The notes: generated by a model from the letters alone, not told the origin. 64,000 nt of DNA from Brachyhypopomus gauderio (GCF_052324685.1 NW_027506876.1:372001-436000), one strand, 5' to 3'; positions 21,950 through 35,241 are shown, numbered from the stretch's first letter. Numbers and translations are program-made.

Positions 21950-22022
21950 GTTTCTGTAGTGTAGTGGTCATCACGTTCGCCTAACACGCGCAAGGTCCCT
22001 GGTTCAATACCAGGCAGAAACA
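21950..22022 (+). tRNA. tRNA-Val(AAC), Y type
   Basis: A42C/G57A; lies between two X units with majority tRNAs. Confidence 0.86.
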
Positions 22023-22659
22023 TGCTTCTTAATAGAATTACAAACACACCACTGCTGTTTAGTGGTTTGTTGCCAGTGTAAAGGCTATCGGGGAGCTCTT
22101 CCCTTTAGATCCTCAAAGTGAGCTCTCAGTCTCATGTGATCGATACAGGAATCTTCTAAATCGCCATGTACCTTGATAGAAGTACTAATGCAATCAGTTC
22201 AAACAAAATGAAACTCAGTGGAAACGTACCTAGTGCTTTGTCATGTTGTCTCCCAACGTAGAAAACTCATGCTACTCGGTTGATTTGTAGACGTTTGTGT
22301 TATAAAGGGATCAAATGATGTCAACATTTGGTGTTTGGATGTGAATGTTTTGTCTTAAAGCAGTGTAGACCTACTGCTTAGCAAGTGTTGATCGGTTCAA
22401 TCAAAATGAAACTCAGTGGAAATGTACCTAGTGCTTTGTCATGTTGTCTCCCAACGTAGAAAACTCATGCTACTCGGTTGATTTGTAGACGTTTGTGTTA
22501 TAAAGGTATCGAATGAAGTCAACATTTGGTGTTTGGATGTGAATGTTTTGTCTTAAAGCAGAGTAGACCTACCGCTTAGCCATTGTTGACATGATGACTT
22601 CCATGCTCTGATTGTATGAGGAAACGCCCACGAGAGATGTGCCCATTCAGACCAGCAAG

Positions 22660-22732
22660 GTTTCTGTAGTGTAGTGGTCATCACGTTCGCCTAACACGCG
22701 AAAGGTCCCTGGTTCGATACCAGGCAGAAACA
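22660..22732 (+). tRNA. tRNA-Val(AAC), majority sequence
   Basis: Unchanged; the leader reads accagc, as at 6412. Confidence 0.92.
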
Positions 22733-23369
22733 TGCTTCTTGATAGAATTACAAACACACCACTGCTGTTTAGTGGTTTGTTGCCAGTGTAAAGGCTATCA
22801 GGGAGCTCTTCCCTTTAGATCCTCAAAGTGAGCTGTCAGTCTCATGTGATCGATACAGGAATGTTTTAAATCGCCATGTACCTTGATAGCAGTACTAATG
22901 CAGCCGGTTCAATCAAAATGAAACTCAGTGGAAACTTACCTGGTGCTTTGTCATGTTGTCTCCCAACGTAGAAAACTCATGCTACTTGGTTGATTTGTAG
23001 ACGTTTGTGTTATAAAGGGATCGAATGATGTCAACATTTGGTGTTTGGATGTGAATGTTTTGTCTTAAAGCAGAGTAGACCTACTGCTTAGCAAGTGTTG
23101 ATCGGTTCAATCAAAATGAAACTCAGTGGAAATGTACCTAGTGCTTTGTCATGTTGTCTCCCAACGTAGAAAACTCATGCTACTCGGTTGGTTTGTAGAC
23201 GTTTGTGTTATAAAGGTATCAAATGAAGTCAACATTTGGTGTTTAGATGTGAATGTTTTGTCTTAAAGCAGAGTAGACCTACCGCTTAGCCATTGTTGAC
23301 ATGATGACTTCCATGCTCTGATTGTATGAGGAAATGCCCACGAGAGATGTGCCCATTCAGACAAGCAAG

Positions 23370-23442
23370 GTTTCTGTAGTGTAGTGGTCATCACGTTCGC
23401 CTAACACGCGAAAGGTCCTTGGTTCGATACCAGGCAGAAACA
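23370..23442 (+). tRNA. tRNA-Val(AAC), variant C50T
   Basis: C50T leaves a T-G wobble at 50:64, so the T-stem is kept. Confidence 0.9.
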
Positions 23443-24079
23443 TGCTTCTTGATAGAATTACAAACACACCACTGCTGTTTAGTGGTTTGTTGCCAGTGTA
23501 AAGGCTATCAGGGAGCTCTTCCCTTTAGATCCTCAAAGTGAGCTGTCAGTCTCATGTGATCGATACAGGAATGTTTTAAATCGCCATGTACCTTGATAGC
23601 AGTACTAATGCAGCCGGTTCAATCAAAATGAAACTCAGTGGAAACTTACCTGGTGCTTTGTCATGTTGTCTCCCAACGTAGAAAACTCATGCTACTTGGT
23701 TGATTTGTAGACGTTTGTGTTATAAAGGGATCGAATGATGTCAACATTTGGTGTTTGGATGTGAATGTTTTGTCTTAAAGCAGAGTAGACCTACTGCTTA
23801 GCAAGTGTTGATCGGTTCAATCAAAATGAAACTCAGTGGAAATGTACCTAGTGCTTTGTCATGTTGTCTCCCAACGTAGAAAACTCATGCTACTCGGTTG
23901 ATTTGTAGACGTTTGTGTTATAAAGGTATCGAATGAAGTCAACATTTGGTGTTTGGATGTGAATGTTTTGTCTTAAAGCAGAGTAGACCTACCGCTTAGC
24001 CATTGTTGACATGATGACTTCCATGCTCTGATTGTTTGAGGAAACGCCCACGAGAGATGTGCCCATTCAGACAAGCAAG

Positions 24080-24152
24080 GTTTCTGTAGTGTAGTGGTCA
24101 TCACGTTCGCCTAACACGCGCAAGGTCCCTGGTTCAATACCAGGCAGAAACA
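24080..24152 (+). tRNA. tRNA-Val(AAC), Y type
   Basis: A42C/G57A in a two-tail unit ahead of the first G30A copy. Confidence 0.86.
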
Positions 24153-24789
24153 TGCTTCTTAATAGAATTACAAACACACCACTGCTGTTTAGTGGTTTGT
24201 TGCCAGTGTAAAGGCTATCGGGGAGCTCTTCCCTTTAGATCCTCAAAGTGAGCTCTCAGTCTCATGTGATCGATACAGGAATCTTCTAAATCGCCATGTA
24301 CCTTGATAGAAGTACTAATGCAATCAGTTCAAACAAAATGAAACTCAGTGGAAACGTACCTAGTGCTTTGTCATGTTGTCTCCCAACGTAGAAAACTCAT
24401 GCTACTCGGTTGATTTGTAGACGTTTGTGTTATAAAGGGATCAAATGATGTCAACATTTGGTGTTTGGATGTGAATGTTTTGTCTTAAAGCAGTGTAGAC
24501 CTACTGCTTAGCAAGTGTTGATCGGTTCAATCAAAATGAAACTCAGTGGAAATGTACCTAGTGCTTTGTCATGTTGTCTCCCAACGTAGAAAACTCATGC
24601 TACTCGGTTGATTTGTAGACGTTTGTGTTATAAAGGTATCGAATGAAGTCAACATTTGGTGTTTAGATGTGAATGTTTTGTCTTAAAGCAGAGTAGACCT
24701 ACCGCTTAGCCATTGTTGACATGATGACTTCCATGCTCTGATTGTATGAGGAAACGCCCACGAGAGATGTGCCCATTCAGACAAGCAAG

Positions 24790-24862
24790 GTTTCTGTAGT
24801 GTAGTGGTCATCACGTTCACCTAACACGCGAAAGGTCCCTGGTTCGATACCAGGCAGAAACA
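24790..24862 (+). tRNA. tRNA-Val(AAC), variant G30A
   Basis: First of eleven G30A copies. A30 faces C40, opening the middle-to-lower anticodon stem next to C31-G39. The tail reads gccagttcaatc. Confidence 0.85.
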
Positions 24863-25499
24863 TGCTTCTTGATAGAATTACAAACACACCACTGCTGTTT
24901 AGTGGTTTGTTGCCAGTGTAAAGGCTATCAGGGAGCTCTTCCCTTTAGATCCTCAAAGTGAGCTGTCAGTCTCATGTGATCGATACAGGAATGTTTTAAA
25001 TCGCCATGTACCTTGATAGCAGTACTAATGCAGCCAGTTCAATCAAAATGAAACTCAGTGGAAACTTACCTGGTGCTTTGTCATGTTGTCTCCCAACGTA
25101 GAAAACTCATGCTACTTGGTTGATTTGTAGACGTTTGTGTTATAAAGGGATCGAATGATGTCAACATTTGGTGTTTGGATGTGAATGTTTTGTCTTAAAG
25201 CAGAGTAGACCTACTGCTTAGCAAGTGTTGATCGGTTCAATCAAAATGAAACTCAGTGGAAATGTACCTAGTGCTTTGTCATGTTGTCTCCCAACGTAGA
25301 AAACTCATGCTACTCGGTTGATTTGTAGACGTTTGTGTTATAAAGGTATCGAATGAAGTCAACATTTGGTGTTTGGATGTGAATGTTTTGTCTTAAAGCA
25401 GAGTAGACCTACCGCTTAGCCATTGTTGACATGATGACTTCCATGCTCTGATTGTTTGAGGAAACGCCCACGAGAGATGTGCCCATTCAGACAAGCAAG

Positions 25500-25572
25500 G
25501 TTTCTGTAGTGTAGGGGTCATCACGTTCGCCTAACACGCGCAAGGTCCCTGGTTCAATACCAGGCAGAAACA
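25500..25572 (+). tRNA. tRNA-Val(AAC), Y type plus T16G
   Basis: T16G adds a G to the D-loop run (gtaggggtc). One-tail unit opening the 2642-bp block. Confidence 0.84.
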
Positions 25573-26011
25573 TGCTTCTTAATAGAATTACAAACACACC
25601 ACTGCTGTTTAGTGGTTTGTTGCCAGTGTAAAGGCTATCGGGGAGCTCTTCCCTTTAGATCCTCAAGGTGAGCTCTCAGTCTCATGTGATCGATACAGGA
25701 ATGTTCTAAATCGCCATATACCTTGATAGCAGTACTAATGCAATCGGTTCAATCAAAATGAAACTCAGTGGAAACGTACCTAGTGCTTTGTCATGTTGTC
25801 TCCCAACGTAGAAAACTCATGCTACTCGGTTGATTTGTAGACGTTTGTGTTATAAACGTATCGAATGAAGTCAACATTTGGTGTTTGGATGTGAATGTTT
25901 TGTCTTAAAGCAGAGTAGACCTACCGCTTAACCATTGTTGACATGATGACTTCCATGCTCTGATTGTTTGAGGAAACGCCCACGAGAGATGTGCCCATTC
26001 AGACAAGCAAG

Positions 26012-26084
26012 GTTTCTGTAGTGTAGTGGTCATCACGTTCGCCTAACACGCGCAAGGTCCCTGGTTCAATACCAGGCAGAAACA
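26012..26084 (+). tRNA. tRNA-Val(AAC), Y type
   Basis: Second gene of the 2642-bp block; the preceding tail ends cttaaccattg. Confidence 0.86.
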
Positions 26085-26721
26085 TGCTTCTTAATAGAAT
26101 TACAAACACACCACTGCTGTTTAGTGGTTTGTTGCCAGTGTAAAGGCTATCGGGGAGCTCTTCCCTTTAGATCCTCAAAGTGAGCTCTCAGTCTCATGTG
26201 ATCGATACAGGAATCTTCTAAATCGCCATGTACCTTGATAGAAGTACTAATGCAATCAGTTCAAACAAAATGAAACTCAGTGGAAACGTACCTAGTGCTT
26301 TGTCATGTTGTCTCCCAACGTAGAAAACTCATGCTACTCGGTTGATTTGTAGACGTTTGTGTTATAAAGGGATCAAATGATGTCAACATTTGGTGTTTGG
26401 ATGTGAATGTTTTGTCTTAAAGCAGTGTAGACCTACTGCTTAGCAAGTGTTGATCGGTTCAATCAAAATGAAACTCAGTGGAAATGTACCTAGTGCTTTG
26501 TCATGTTGTCTCCCAACGTAGAAAACTCATGCTACTCGGTTGATTTGTAGACGTTTGTGTTATAAAGGTATCGAATGAAGTCAACATTTGGTGTTTAGAT
26601 GTGAATGTTTTGTCTTAAAGCAGAGTAGACCTACCGCTTAGCCATTGTTGACATGATGACTTCCATGCTCTGATTGTATGAGGAAACGCCCACGAGAGAT
26701 GTGCCCATTCAGACAAGCAAG

Positions 26722-26794
26722 GTTTCTGTAGTGTAGTGGTCATCACGTTCACCTAACACGCGAAAGGTCCCTGGTTCGATACCAGGCAGAAACA
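26722..26794 (+). tRNA. tRNA-Val(AAC), variant G30A
   Basis: Third gene of the block. Its tail has tttcgatgtg and a cggatcaatc junction. Confidence 0.85.
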
Positions 26795-27431
26795 TGCTTC
26801 TTGATAGAATTACAAACACACCACTGCTGTTTAGTGGTTTGTTGCCAGTGTAAAGGCTATCAGGGAGCTCTTCCCTTTAGATCCTCAAAGTGAGCTGTCA
26901 GTCTCATGTGATCGATACAGGAATGTTTTAAATCGCCATGTACCTTGATAGCAGTACTAATGCAGCCGGTTCAATCAAAATGAAACTCAGTGGAAACTTA
27001 CCTGGTGCTTTGTCATGTTGTCTCCCAACGTAGAAAACTCATGCTACTCGGTTGATTTGTAGACGTTTGTGTTATAAAGGGATCGAATGATGTCAACATT
27101 TGGTGTTTCGATGTGAATGTTTTGTTTTAAAGCAGAGTAGACCTACTGCTTAGCCAGTGTTGATCGGATCAATCAAAATGAAACTCAGTGGAAACGTACC
27201 TAGTGCTTTGTCATGTTGTCTCCCAACGTAGAAAACTCATGCTACTTGGTTGATTTGTAGACGTTTGTGTTATAAACGTATCGAATGAAGTCAACATTTG
27301 GTGTTTGGATGTGAATGTTTTGTCTTAAAGCAGAGTAGACCTACCGCTTAGCCATTGTTGACATGATGACTTCCATGCTCTGATTGTATGAGGAAATGCC
27401 CACGAGAGATGTGCCCATTCAGACAAGCAAG

Positions 27432-27504
27432 GTTTCTGTAGTGTAGTGGTCATCACGTTCGCCTAAAACGCGAAAGGTCCCTGGTTCGATACCAGGCAGA
27501 AACA
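27432..27504 (+). tRNA. tRNA-Val body with AAA anticodon (C36A)
   Basis: C36A changes the anticodon from AAC to AAA, which would pair with UUU (Phe). Everything else is the majority valine sequence with full stems. Loss of C36 removes a main valyl-tRNA synthetase determinant, while A35, A36 and A73 are part of the known Phe set. It may be uncharged, mischarged or silent. Confidence 0.88.
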
Positions 27505-28141
27505 TGCTTCTTGATAGAATTACAAACACACCACTGCTGTTTAGTGGTTTGTTGCCAGTGTAAAGGCTATCAGGGAGCTCTTCCCTTTAGATCCTCAAAG
27601 TGAGCTGTCAGTCTCATGTGATCGATACAGGAATGTTTTAAATCGCCATGTACCTTGATAGCAGTACTAATGCAGCCGGTTCAATCAAAATGAAACTCAG
27701 TGGAAACTTACCTGGTGCTTTGTCATGTTGTCTCCCAACGTAGAAAACTCATGCTACTTGGTTGATTTGTAGACGTTTGTGTTATAAAGGGATCGAATGA
27801 TGTCAACATTTGGTGTTTGGATGTGAATGTTTTGTCTTAAAGCAGAGTAGACCTACTGCTTAGCAAGTGTTGATCGGTTCAATCAAAATGAAACTCAGTG
27901 GAAATGTACCTAGTGCTTTGTCATGTTGTCTCCCAACGTAGAAAACTCATGCTACTCGGTTGATTTGTAGACGTTTGTGTTATAAAGGTATCGAATGAAG
28001 TCAACATTTGGTGTTTGGATGTGAATGTTTTGTCTTAAAGCAGAGTAGACCTACCGCTTAGCCATTGTTGACATGATGACTTCCATGCTCTGATTGTTTG
28101 AGGAAACGCCCACGAGAGATGTGCCCATTCAGACAAGCAAG

Positions 28142-28214
28142 GTTTCTGTAGTGTAGTGGTCATCACGTTCGCCTAACACGCGCAAGGTCCCTGGTTCAAT
28201 ACCAGGCAGAAACA
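28142..28214 (+). tRNA. tRNA-Val(AAC), Y type
   Basis: A42C/G57A between the two copies of the 2642-bp block. Confidence 0.86.
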
Positions 28215-28851
28215 TGCTTCTTAATAGAATTACAAACACACCACTGCTGTTTAGTGGTTTGTTGCCAGTGTAAAGGCTATCGGGGAGCTCTTCCCTTTAG
28301 ATCCTCAAAGTGAGCTCTCAGTCTCATGTGATCGATACAGGAATCTTCTAAATCGCCATGTACCTTGATAGAAGTACTAATGCAATCAGTTCAAACAAAA
28401 TGAAACTCAGTGGAAACGTACCTAGTGCTTTGTCATGTTGTCTCCCAACGTAGAAAACTCATGCTACTCGGTTGATTTGTAGACGTTTGTGTTATAAAGG
28501 GATCAAATGATGTCAACATTTGGTGTTTGGATGTGAATGTTTTGTCTTAAAGCAGTGTAGACCTACTGCTTAGCAAGTGTTGATCGGTTCAATCAAAATG
28601 AAACTCAGTGGAAATGTACCTAGTGCTTTGTCATGTTGTCTCCCAACGTAGAAAACTCATGCTACTCGGTTGATTTGTAGACGTTTGTGTTATAAAGGTA
28701 TCGATTGAAGTCAACATTTGGTGTTTAGATGTGAATGTTTTGTCTTAAAGCAGAGTAGACCTACCGCTTAGCCATTGTTGACATGATGACTTCCATGCTC
28801 TGATTGTTTGAGGAAACGCCCACGAGAGATGTGCCCATTCAGACAAGCAAG

Positions 28852-28924
28852 GTTTCTGTAGTGTAGTGGTCATCACGTTCGCCTAACACGCGCAAGGTCC
28901 CTGGTTCAATACCAGGCAGAAACA
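28852..28924 (+). tRNA. tRNA-Val(AAC), Y type
   Basis: First gene of the second 2642-bp block; one-tail unit. Confidence 0.86.
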
Positions 28925-29363
28925 TGCTTCTTAATAGAATTACAAACACACCACTGCTGTTTAGTGGTTTGTTGCCAGTGTAAAGGCTATCGGGGAGCTC
29001 TTCCCTTTAGATCCTCAAAGTGAGCTCTCAGTCTCATGTGATCGATACAGGAATGTTCTAAATCGCCATATACCTTGATAGCAGTACTAATGCAATCGGT
29101 TCAATCAAAATGAAACTCAGTGGAAACGTACCTAGTGCTTTGTCATGTTGTCTCCCAACGTAGAAAACTCATGCTACTCGGTTGATTTGTAGACGTTTGT
29201 GTTATAAACGTATCGAATGAAGTCAACATTTGGTGTTTGGATGTGAATGTTTTGTCTTAAAGCAGAGTAGACCTACCGCTTAACCATTGTTGACATGATG
29301 ACTTCCATGCTCTGATTGTTTGAGGAAACGCCCACGAGAGATGTGCCTATTCAGACAAGCAAG

Positions 29364-29436
29364 GTTTCTGTAGTGTAGTGGTCATCACGTTCGCCTAACA
29401 CGCGCAAGGTCCCTGGTTCAATACCAGGCAGAAACA
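29364..29436 (+). tRNA. tRNA-Val(AAC), Y type
   Basis: A42C/G57A; the leader reads gcctattcag. Confidence 0.86.
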
Positions 29437-30073
29437 TGCTTCTTAATAGAATTACAAACACACCACTGCTGTTTAGTGGTTTGTTGCCAGTGTAAAGGCT
29501 ATCGGGGAGCTCTTCCCTTTAGATCCTCAAAGTGAGCTCTCAGTCTCATGTGATCGATACAGGAATCTTCTAAATCGCCATGTACCTTGATAGAAGTACT
29601 AATGCAATCAGTTCAAACAAAATGAAACTCAGTGGAAACGTACCTAGTGCTTTGTCATGTTGTCTCCCAACGTAGAAAACTCATGCTACTCGGTTGATTT
29701 GTAGACGTTTGTGTTATAAAGGGATCAAATGATGTCAACATTTGGTGTTTGGATGTGAATGTTTTGTCTTAAAGCAGTGTAGACCTACTGCTTAGCAAGT
29801 GTTGATCGGTTCAATCAAAATGAAACTCAGTGGAAATGTACCTAGTGCTTTGTCATGTTGTCTCCCAACGTAGAAAACTCATGCTACTCGGTTGATTTGT
29901 AGACGTTTGTGTTATAAAGGTATCGAATGAAGTCAACATTTGGTGTTTAGATGTGAATGTTTTGTCTTAAAGCAGAGTAGACCTACCGCTTAGCCATTGT
30001 TGACATGATGACTTCCATGCTCTGATTGTATGAGGAAACGCCCACGAGAGATGTGCCCATTCAGACAAGCAAG

Positions 30074-30146
30074 GTTTCTGTAGTGTAGTGGTCATCACGT
30101 TCACCTAACACGCGAAAGGTCCCTGGTTCGATACCAGGCAGAAACA
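30074..30146 (+). tRNA. tRNA-Val(AAC), variant G30A
   Basis: Partner of 26722, with the same cggatcaatc tail junction. Confidence 0.85.
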
Positions 30147-30783
30147 TGCTTCTTGATAGAATTACAAACACACCACTGCTGTTTAGTGGTTTGTTGCCAG
30201 TGTAAAGGCTATCAGGGAGCTCTTCCCTTTAGATCCTCAAAGTGAGCTGTCAGTCTCATGTGATCGATACAGGAATGTTTTAAATCGCCATGTACCTTGA
30301 TAGCAGTACTAATGCAGCCGGTTCAATCAAAATGAAACTCAGTGGAAACTTACCTGGTGCTTTGTCATGTTGTCTCCCAACGTAGAAAACTCATGCTACT
30401 CGGTTGATTTGTAGACGTTTGTGTTATAAAGGGATCGAATGATGTCAACATTTGGTGTTTCGATGTGAATGTTTTGTTTTAAAGCAGAGTAGACCTACTG
30501 CTTAGCCAGTGTTGATCGGATCAATCAAAATGAAACTCAGTGGAAACGTACCTAGTGCTTTGTCATGTTGTCTCCCAACGTAGAAAACTCATGCTACTTG
30601 GTTGATTTGTAGACGTTTGTGTTATAAACGTATCGAATGAAGTCAACATTTGGTGTTTGGATGTGAATGTTTTGTCTTAAAGCAGAGTAGACCTACCGCT
30701 TAGCCATTGTTGACATGATGACTTCCATGCTCTGATTGTATGAGGAAATGCCCACGAGAGATGTGCCCATTCAGACAAGCAAG

Positions 30784-30856
30784 GTTTCTGTAGTGTAGTG
30801 GTCATCACGTTCGCCTAAAACGCGAAAGGTCCCTGGTTCGATACCAGGCAGAAACA
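30784..30856 (+). tRNA. tRNA-Val body with AAA anticodon (C36A)
   Basis: Second AAA copy, 3352 bp after the first, spread by the block duplication. Identical tRNA sequence to 27432. Confidence 0.88.
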
Positions 30857-31493
30857 TGCTTCTTGATAGAATTACAAACACACCACTGCTGTTTAGTGGT
30901 TTGTTGCCAGTGTAAAGGCTATCAGGGAGCTCTTCCCTTTAGATCCTCAAAGTGAGCTGTCAGTCTCATGTGATCGATACAGGAATGTTTTAAATCGCCA
31001 TGTACCTTGATAGCAGTACTAATGCAGCCGGTTCAATCAAAATGAAACTCAGTGGAAACTTACCTGGTGCTTTGTCATGTTGTCTCCCAACGTAGAAAAC
31101 TCATGCTACTCGGTTGATTTGTAGACGTTTGTGTTATAAAGGGATCGAATGATGTCAACATTTGGTGTTTGGATGTGAATGTTTTGTCTTAAAGCAGAGT
31201 AGACCTACTGCTTAGCAAGTGTTGATCGGTTCAATCAAAATGAAACTCAGTGGAAATGTACCTAGTGCTTTGTCATGTTGTCTCCCAACGTAGAAAACTC
31301 ATGCTACTCGGTTGATTTGTAGACGTTTGTGTTATAAAGGTATCGAATGAAGTCAACATTTGGTGTTTGGATGTGAATGTTTTGTCTTAAAGCAGAGTAG
31401 ACCTACCGCTTAGCCATTGTTGACATGATGACTTCCATGCTCTGATTGTATGAGGAAACGCCCACGAGAGATGTGCCCATTCAGACAAGCAAG

Positions 31494-31566
31494 GTTTCTG
31501 TAGTGTAGTGGTCATCACGTTCGCCTAACACGCGAAAGGTCCCTGGTTCGATACCACGCAGAAACA
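31494..31566 (+). tRNA. tRNA-Val(AAC), variant G64C
   Basis: C50-C64 mismatch in the T-stem; precedes a triple-tail unit. Confidence 0.85.
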
Positions 31567-32134
31567 TGCTTCTTGATAGAATTACAAACACACCACTGCT
31601 GTTTAGTGGTTTGTTGCCAGTGTAAAGGCTATCAGGGAGCTCTTCCCTTTAGATCCTCAAAGTGAGCTGTCAGTCTCATGTGATCGATACAGGAATGTTT
31701 TAAATCGCCATGTACCTTGATAGCAGTACTAATGCAGCCGGTTCAATCAAAATGAAACTCAGTGGAAACTTACCTGGTGCTTTGTCATGTTGTCTCCCAA
31801 CATAGAAAACTCATGCTACTTGGTTGATTTGTAGACGTTTGTGTTATAAAGGGATCGAATGATGTCAACATTTGGTGTTTGGATGTGAATGTTTTGTCTT
31901 AAAGCAGAGTAGACCTACTGCTTAGCAAGTGTTGATCGGTTCAATCAAAATGAAACTCAGTGGAAATGTACCTAGTGCTTTGTCATGTTGTCTCCCAACG
32001 TAGAAAACTCATGCTACTCGGTTGATTTGTAGACGTTTGTGTTATAAAGGTATCGAATGAAGTCAACATTTGGTGTTTAGATGTGAATGTTTTGTCTTAA
32101 AGCAGAGTAGACCTACCGCTTAGCCATTGTTGAC

Positions 32135-33042
32135 ATGATGACTTCCATGCTCTGATTGTATGAGGAAACGCCCACGAGAGATGTGCCCATTCTGACAAGC
32201 AAGGTTTCTGTAGTGTAGTGGTCATCACGTTCGCCTAACACGCGAAAGGTCCCTGGTTCGATACCATGCAGAAACATGCTTCTTGATAGAATTACAAACA
32301 CACCACTGCTGTTTAGTGGTTTGTTGCCAGTGTAAAGGCTATCAGGGAGCTCTTCCCTTTAGATCCTCAAAGTGAGCTGTCAGTCTCATGTGATCAATAC
32401 AGGAATGTTTTAAATCGCCATGTACCTTGATAGCAGTACTAATGCAGCCGGTTCAATCAAAATGAAACTCAGTGGAAACTTACCTGGTGCTTTGTCATGT
32501 TGTCTCCCAACGTAGAAAACTCATGCTACTCGGTTGATTTGTAGACGTTTGTGTTATAAAGGGATCGAATGATGTCAACATTTGGTGTTTGGATGTGAAT
32601 GTTTTGTCTTAAAGCAGAGTAGACCTACTGCTTAGCAAGTGTTGATCGGTTCAATCAAAATGAAACTCAGTGGAAATGTACCTAGTGCTTTGTCATGTTG
32701 TCTCCCAACGTGGAAAACTCATGCTACTTGGTTGATTTGTAGATGTTTGTGTTATAAAGGGATCGAATGATGTCAACATTTGGTGTTTGGATGTGAATGT
32801 TTTGTCTTAAAGCAGAGTAGACCTACTGCTTAGCAAGTGTTGATCGGTTCAATCAAAATGAAACTCAGTGGAAATGTACCTAGTGCTTTGTCATGTTGTC
32901 TCCCAACGTAGAAAACTCATGCTACTCGGTTGATTTGTAGACGTTTGTGTTATAAAGGTATCGAATGAAGTCAACATTTGGTGTTTGGATGTGAATGTTT
33001 TGTCTTAAAGCAGAGTAGACCTACCGCTTAGCCATTGTTGAC
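32135..33042 (+). repeat. Triple-tail unit, 908 bp
   Basis: The middle tail carries the same acgtggaaaac and tagatgtttg marks as the unit at 15293. The tRNA in this unit is the only one with G64T. Confidence 0.9.
32204..32276 (+). tRNA. tRNA-Val(AAC), variant G64T
   Basis: The same site as the G64C copies but changed to T, so it may be a second hit on that haplotype. Leader cattctgac. Confidence 0.84.
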
Positions 33043-33111
33043 ATGATGACTTCCATGCTCTGATTGTATGAGGAAACGCCCACGAGAGATGTGCCCATTC
33101 AGACAAGCAAG

Positions 33112-33184
33112 GTTTCTGTAGTGTAGTGGTCATCACGTTCGCCTAACACGCGAAAGGTCCCTGGTTCGATACCACGCAGAAACA
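33112..33184 (+). tRNA. tRNA-Val(AAC), variant G64C
   Basis: T-stem mismatch at 50:64; follows a triple-tail unit. Confidence 0.85.
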
Positions 33185-33821
33185 TGCTTCTTGATAGAAT
33201 TACAAACACACCACTGCTGTTTAGTGGTTTGTTGCCAGTGTAAAGGCTATCAGGGAGCTCTTCCCTTTAGATCCTCAAAGTGAGCTGTCAGTCTCATGTG
33301 ATCGATACAGGAATGTTTTAAATCGCCATGTACCTTGATAGCAGTACTAATGCAGCCGGTTCAATCAAAATGAAACTCAGTGGAAACTTACCTGGTGCTT
33401 TGTCATGTTGTCTCCCAACGTAGAAAACTCATGCTACTTGGTTGATTTGTAGACGTTTGTGTTATAAAGGGATCGAATGATGTCAACATTTGGTGTTTGG
33501 ATGTGAATGTTTTGTCTTAAAGCAGAGTAGACCTACTGCTTAGCAAGTGTTGATCGGTTCAATCAAAATGAAACTCTGTGGAAATGTACCTAGTGCTTTG
33601 TCATGTTGTCTCCCAACGTAGAAAACTCATGCTACTCGGTTGATTTGTAGACGTTTGTGTTATAAAGGTATCGAATGAAGTCAACATTTGGTGTTTGGAT
33701 GTGAATGTTTTGTCTTAAAGCAGAGTAGACCTACCGCTTAGCCATTGTTGACATGATGACTTCCATGCTCTGATTGTTTGAGGAAACGCCCACGAGAGAT
33801 GTGCCCATTCAGACAAGCAAG

Positions 33822-33894
33822 GTTTCTGTAGTGTAGTGGTCATCACGTTCGCCTAACACGCGCAAGGTCCTTGGTTCAATACCAGGCAGAAACA
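33822..33894 (+). tRNA. tRNA-Val(AAC), Y type plus C50T
   Basis: C50T is a wobble-preserving change on the Y background. Confidence 0.85.
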
Positions 33895-34531
33895 TGCTTC
33901 TTAATAGAATTACAAACACACCACTGCTGTTTAGTGGTTTGTTGCCAGTGTAAAGGCTATCGGGGAGCTCTTCCCTTTAGATCCTCAAAGTGAGCTCTCA
34001 GTCTCATGTGATCGATACAGGAATCTTCTAAATCGCCATGTACCTTGATAGAAGTACTAATGCAATCAGTTCAAACAAAATGAAACTCAGTGGAAACGTA
34101 CCTAGTGCTTTGTCATGTTGTCTCCCAACGTAGAAAACTCATGCTACTCGGTTGATTTGTAGACGTTTGTGTTATAAAGGGATCAAATGATGTCAACATT
34201 TGGTGTTTGGATGTGAATGTTTTGTCTTAAAGCAGTGTAGACCTACTGCTTAGCAAGTGTTGATCGGTTCAATCAAAATGAAACTCAGTGGAAATGTACC
34301 TAGTGCTTTGTCATGTTGTCTCCCAACGTAGAAAACTCATGCTACTCGGTTGATTTGTAGACGTTTGTGTTATAAAGGTATCGAATGAAGTCAACATTTG
34401 GTGTTTAGATGTGAATGTTTTGTCTTAAAGCAGAGTAGACCTACCGCTTAGCCATTGTTGACATGATGACTTCCATGCTCTGATTGTATGAGGAAACGCC
34501 CACGAGAGATGTGCCCATTCAGACAAGCAAG

Positions 34532-34604
34532 GTTTCTGTAGTGTAGTGGTCATCACGTTCACCTAACACGCGAAAGGTCCCTGGTTCGATACCAGGCAGA
34601 AACA
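34532..34604 (+). tRNA. tRNA-Val(AAC), variant G30A
   Basis: A30-C40 mismatch; the extra tail reads actctgtgg, as in the unit at 33043. Confidence 0.85.
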
Positions 34605-35241
34605 TGCTTCTTGATAGAATTACAAACACACCACTGCTGTTTAGTGGTTTGTTGCCAGTGTAAAGGCTATCAGGGAGCTCTTCCCTTTAGATCCTCAAAG
34701 TGAGCTGTCAGTCTCATGTGATCGATACAGGAATGTTTTAAATCGCCATGTACCTTGATAGCAGTACTAATGCAGCCGGTTCAATCAAAATGAAACTCAG
34801 TGGAAACTTACCTGGTGCTTTGTCATGTTGTCTCCCAACGTAGAAAACTCATGCTACTTGGTTGATTTGTAGACGTTTGTGTTATAAAGGGATCGAATGA
34901 TGTCAACATTTGGTGTTTGGATGTGAATGTTTTGTCTTAAAGCAGAGTAGACCTACTGCTTAGCAAGTGTTGATCGGTTCAATCAAAATGAAACTCTGTG
35001 GAAATGTACCTAGTGCTTTGTCATGTTGTCTCCCAACGTAGAAAACTCATGCTACTCGGTTGATTTGTAGACGTTTGTGTTATAAAGGTATCGAATGAAG
35101 TCAACATTTGGTGTTTGGATGTGAATGTTTTGTCTTAAAGCAGAGTAGACCTACCGCTTAGCCATTGTTGACATGATGACTTCCATGCTCTGATTGTTTG
35201 AGGAAACGCCCACGAGAGATGTGCCCATTCAGACAAGCAAG

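Larger units (their letters stand above)
25431..28072 (+). repeat. 2642-bp four-unit block, copy 1
   Basis: Order of units: Y with one tail, Y, X with G30A, X with the AAA anticodon. The same order occurs at 28783 and 45509. Confidence 0.87.
28783..31424 (+). repeat. 2642-bp four-unit block, copy 2
   Basis: Same order and length as 25431-28072, including gccatatacc in the first unit and the internal cggatcaatc junction after the G30A unit. Confidence 0.87.
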
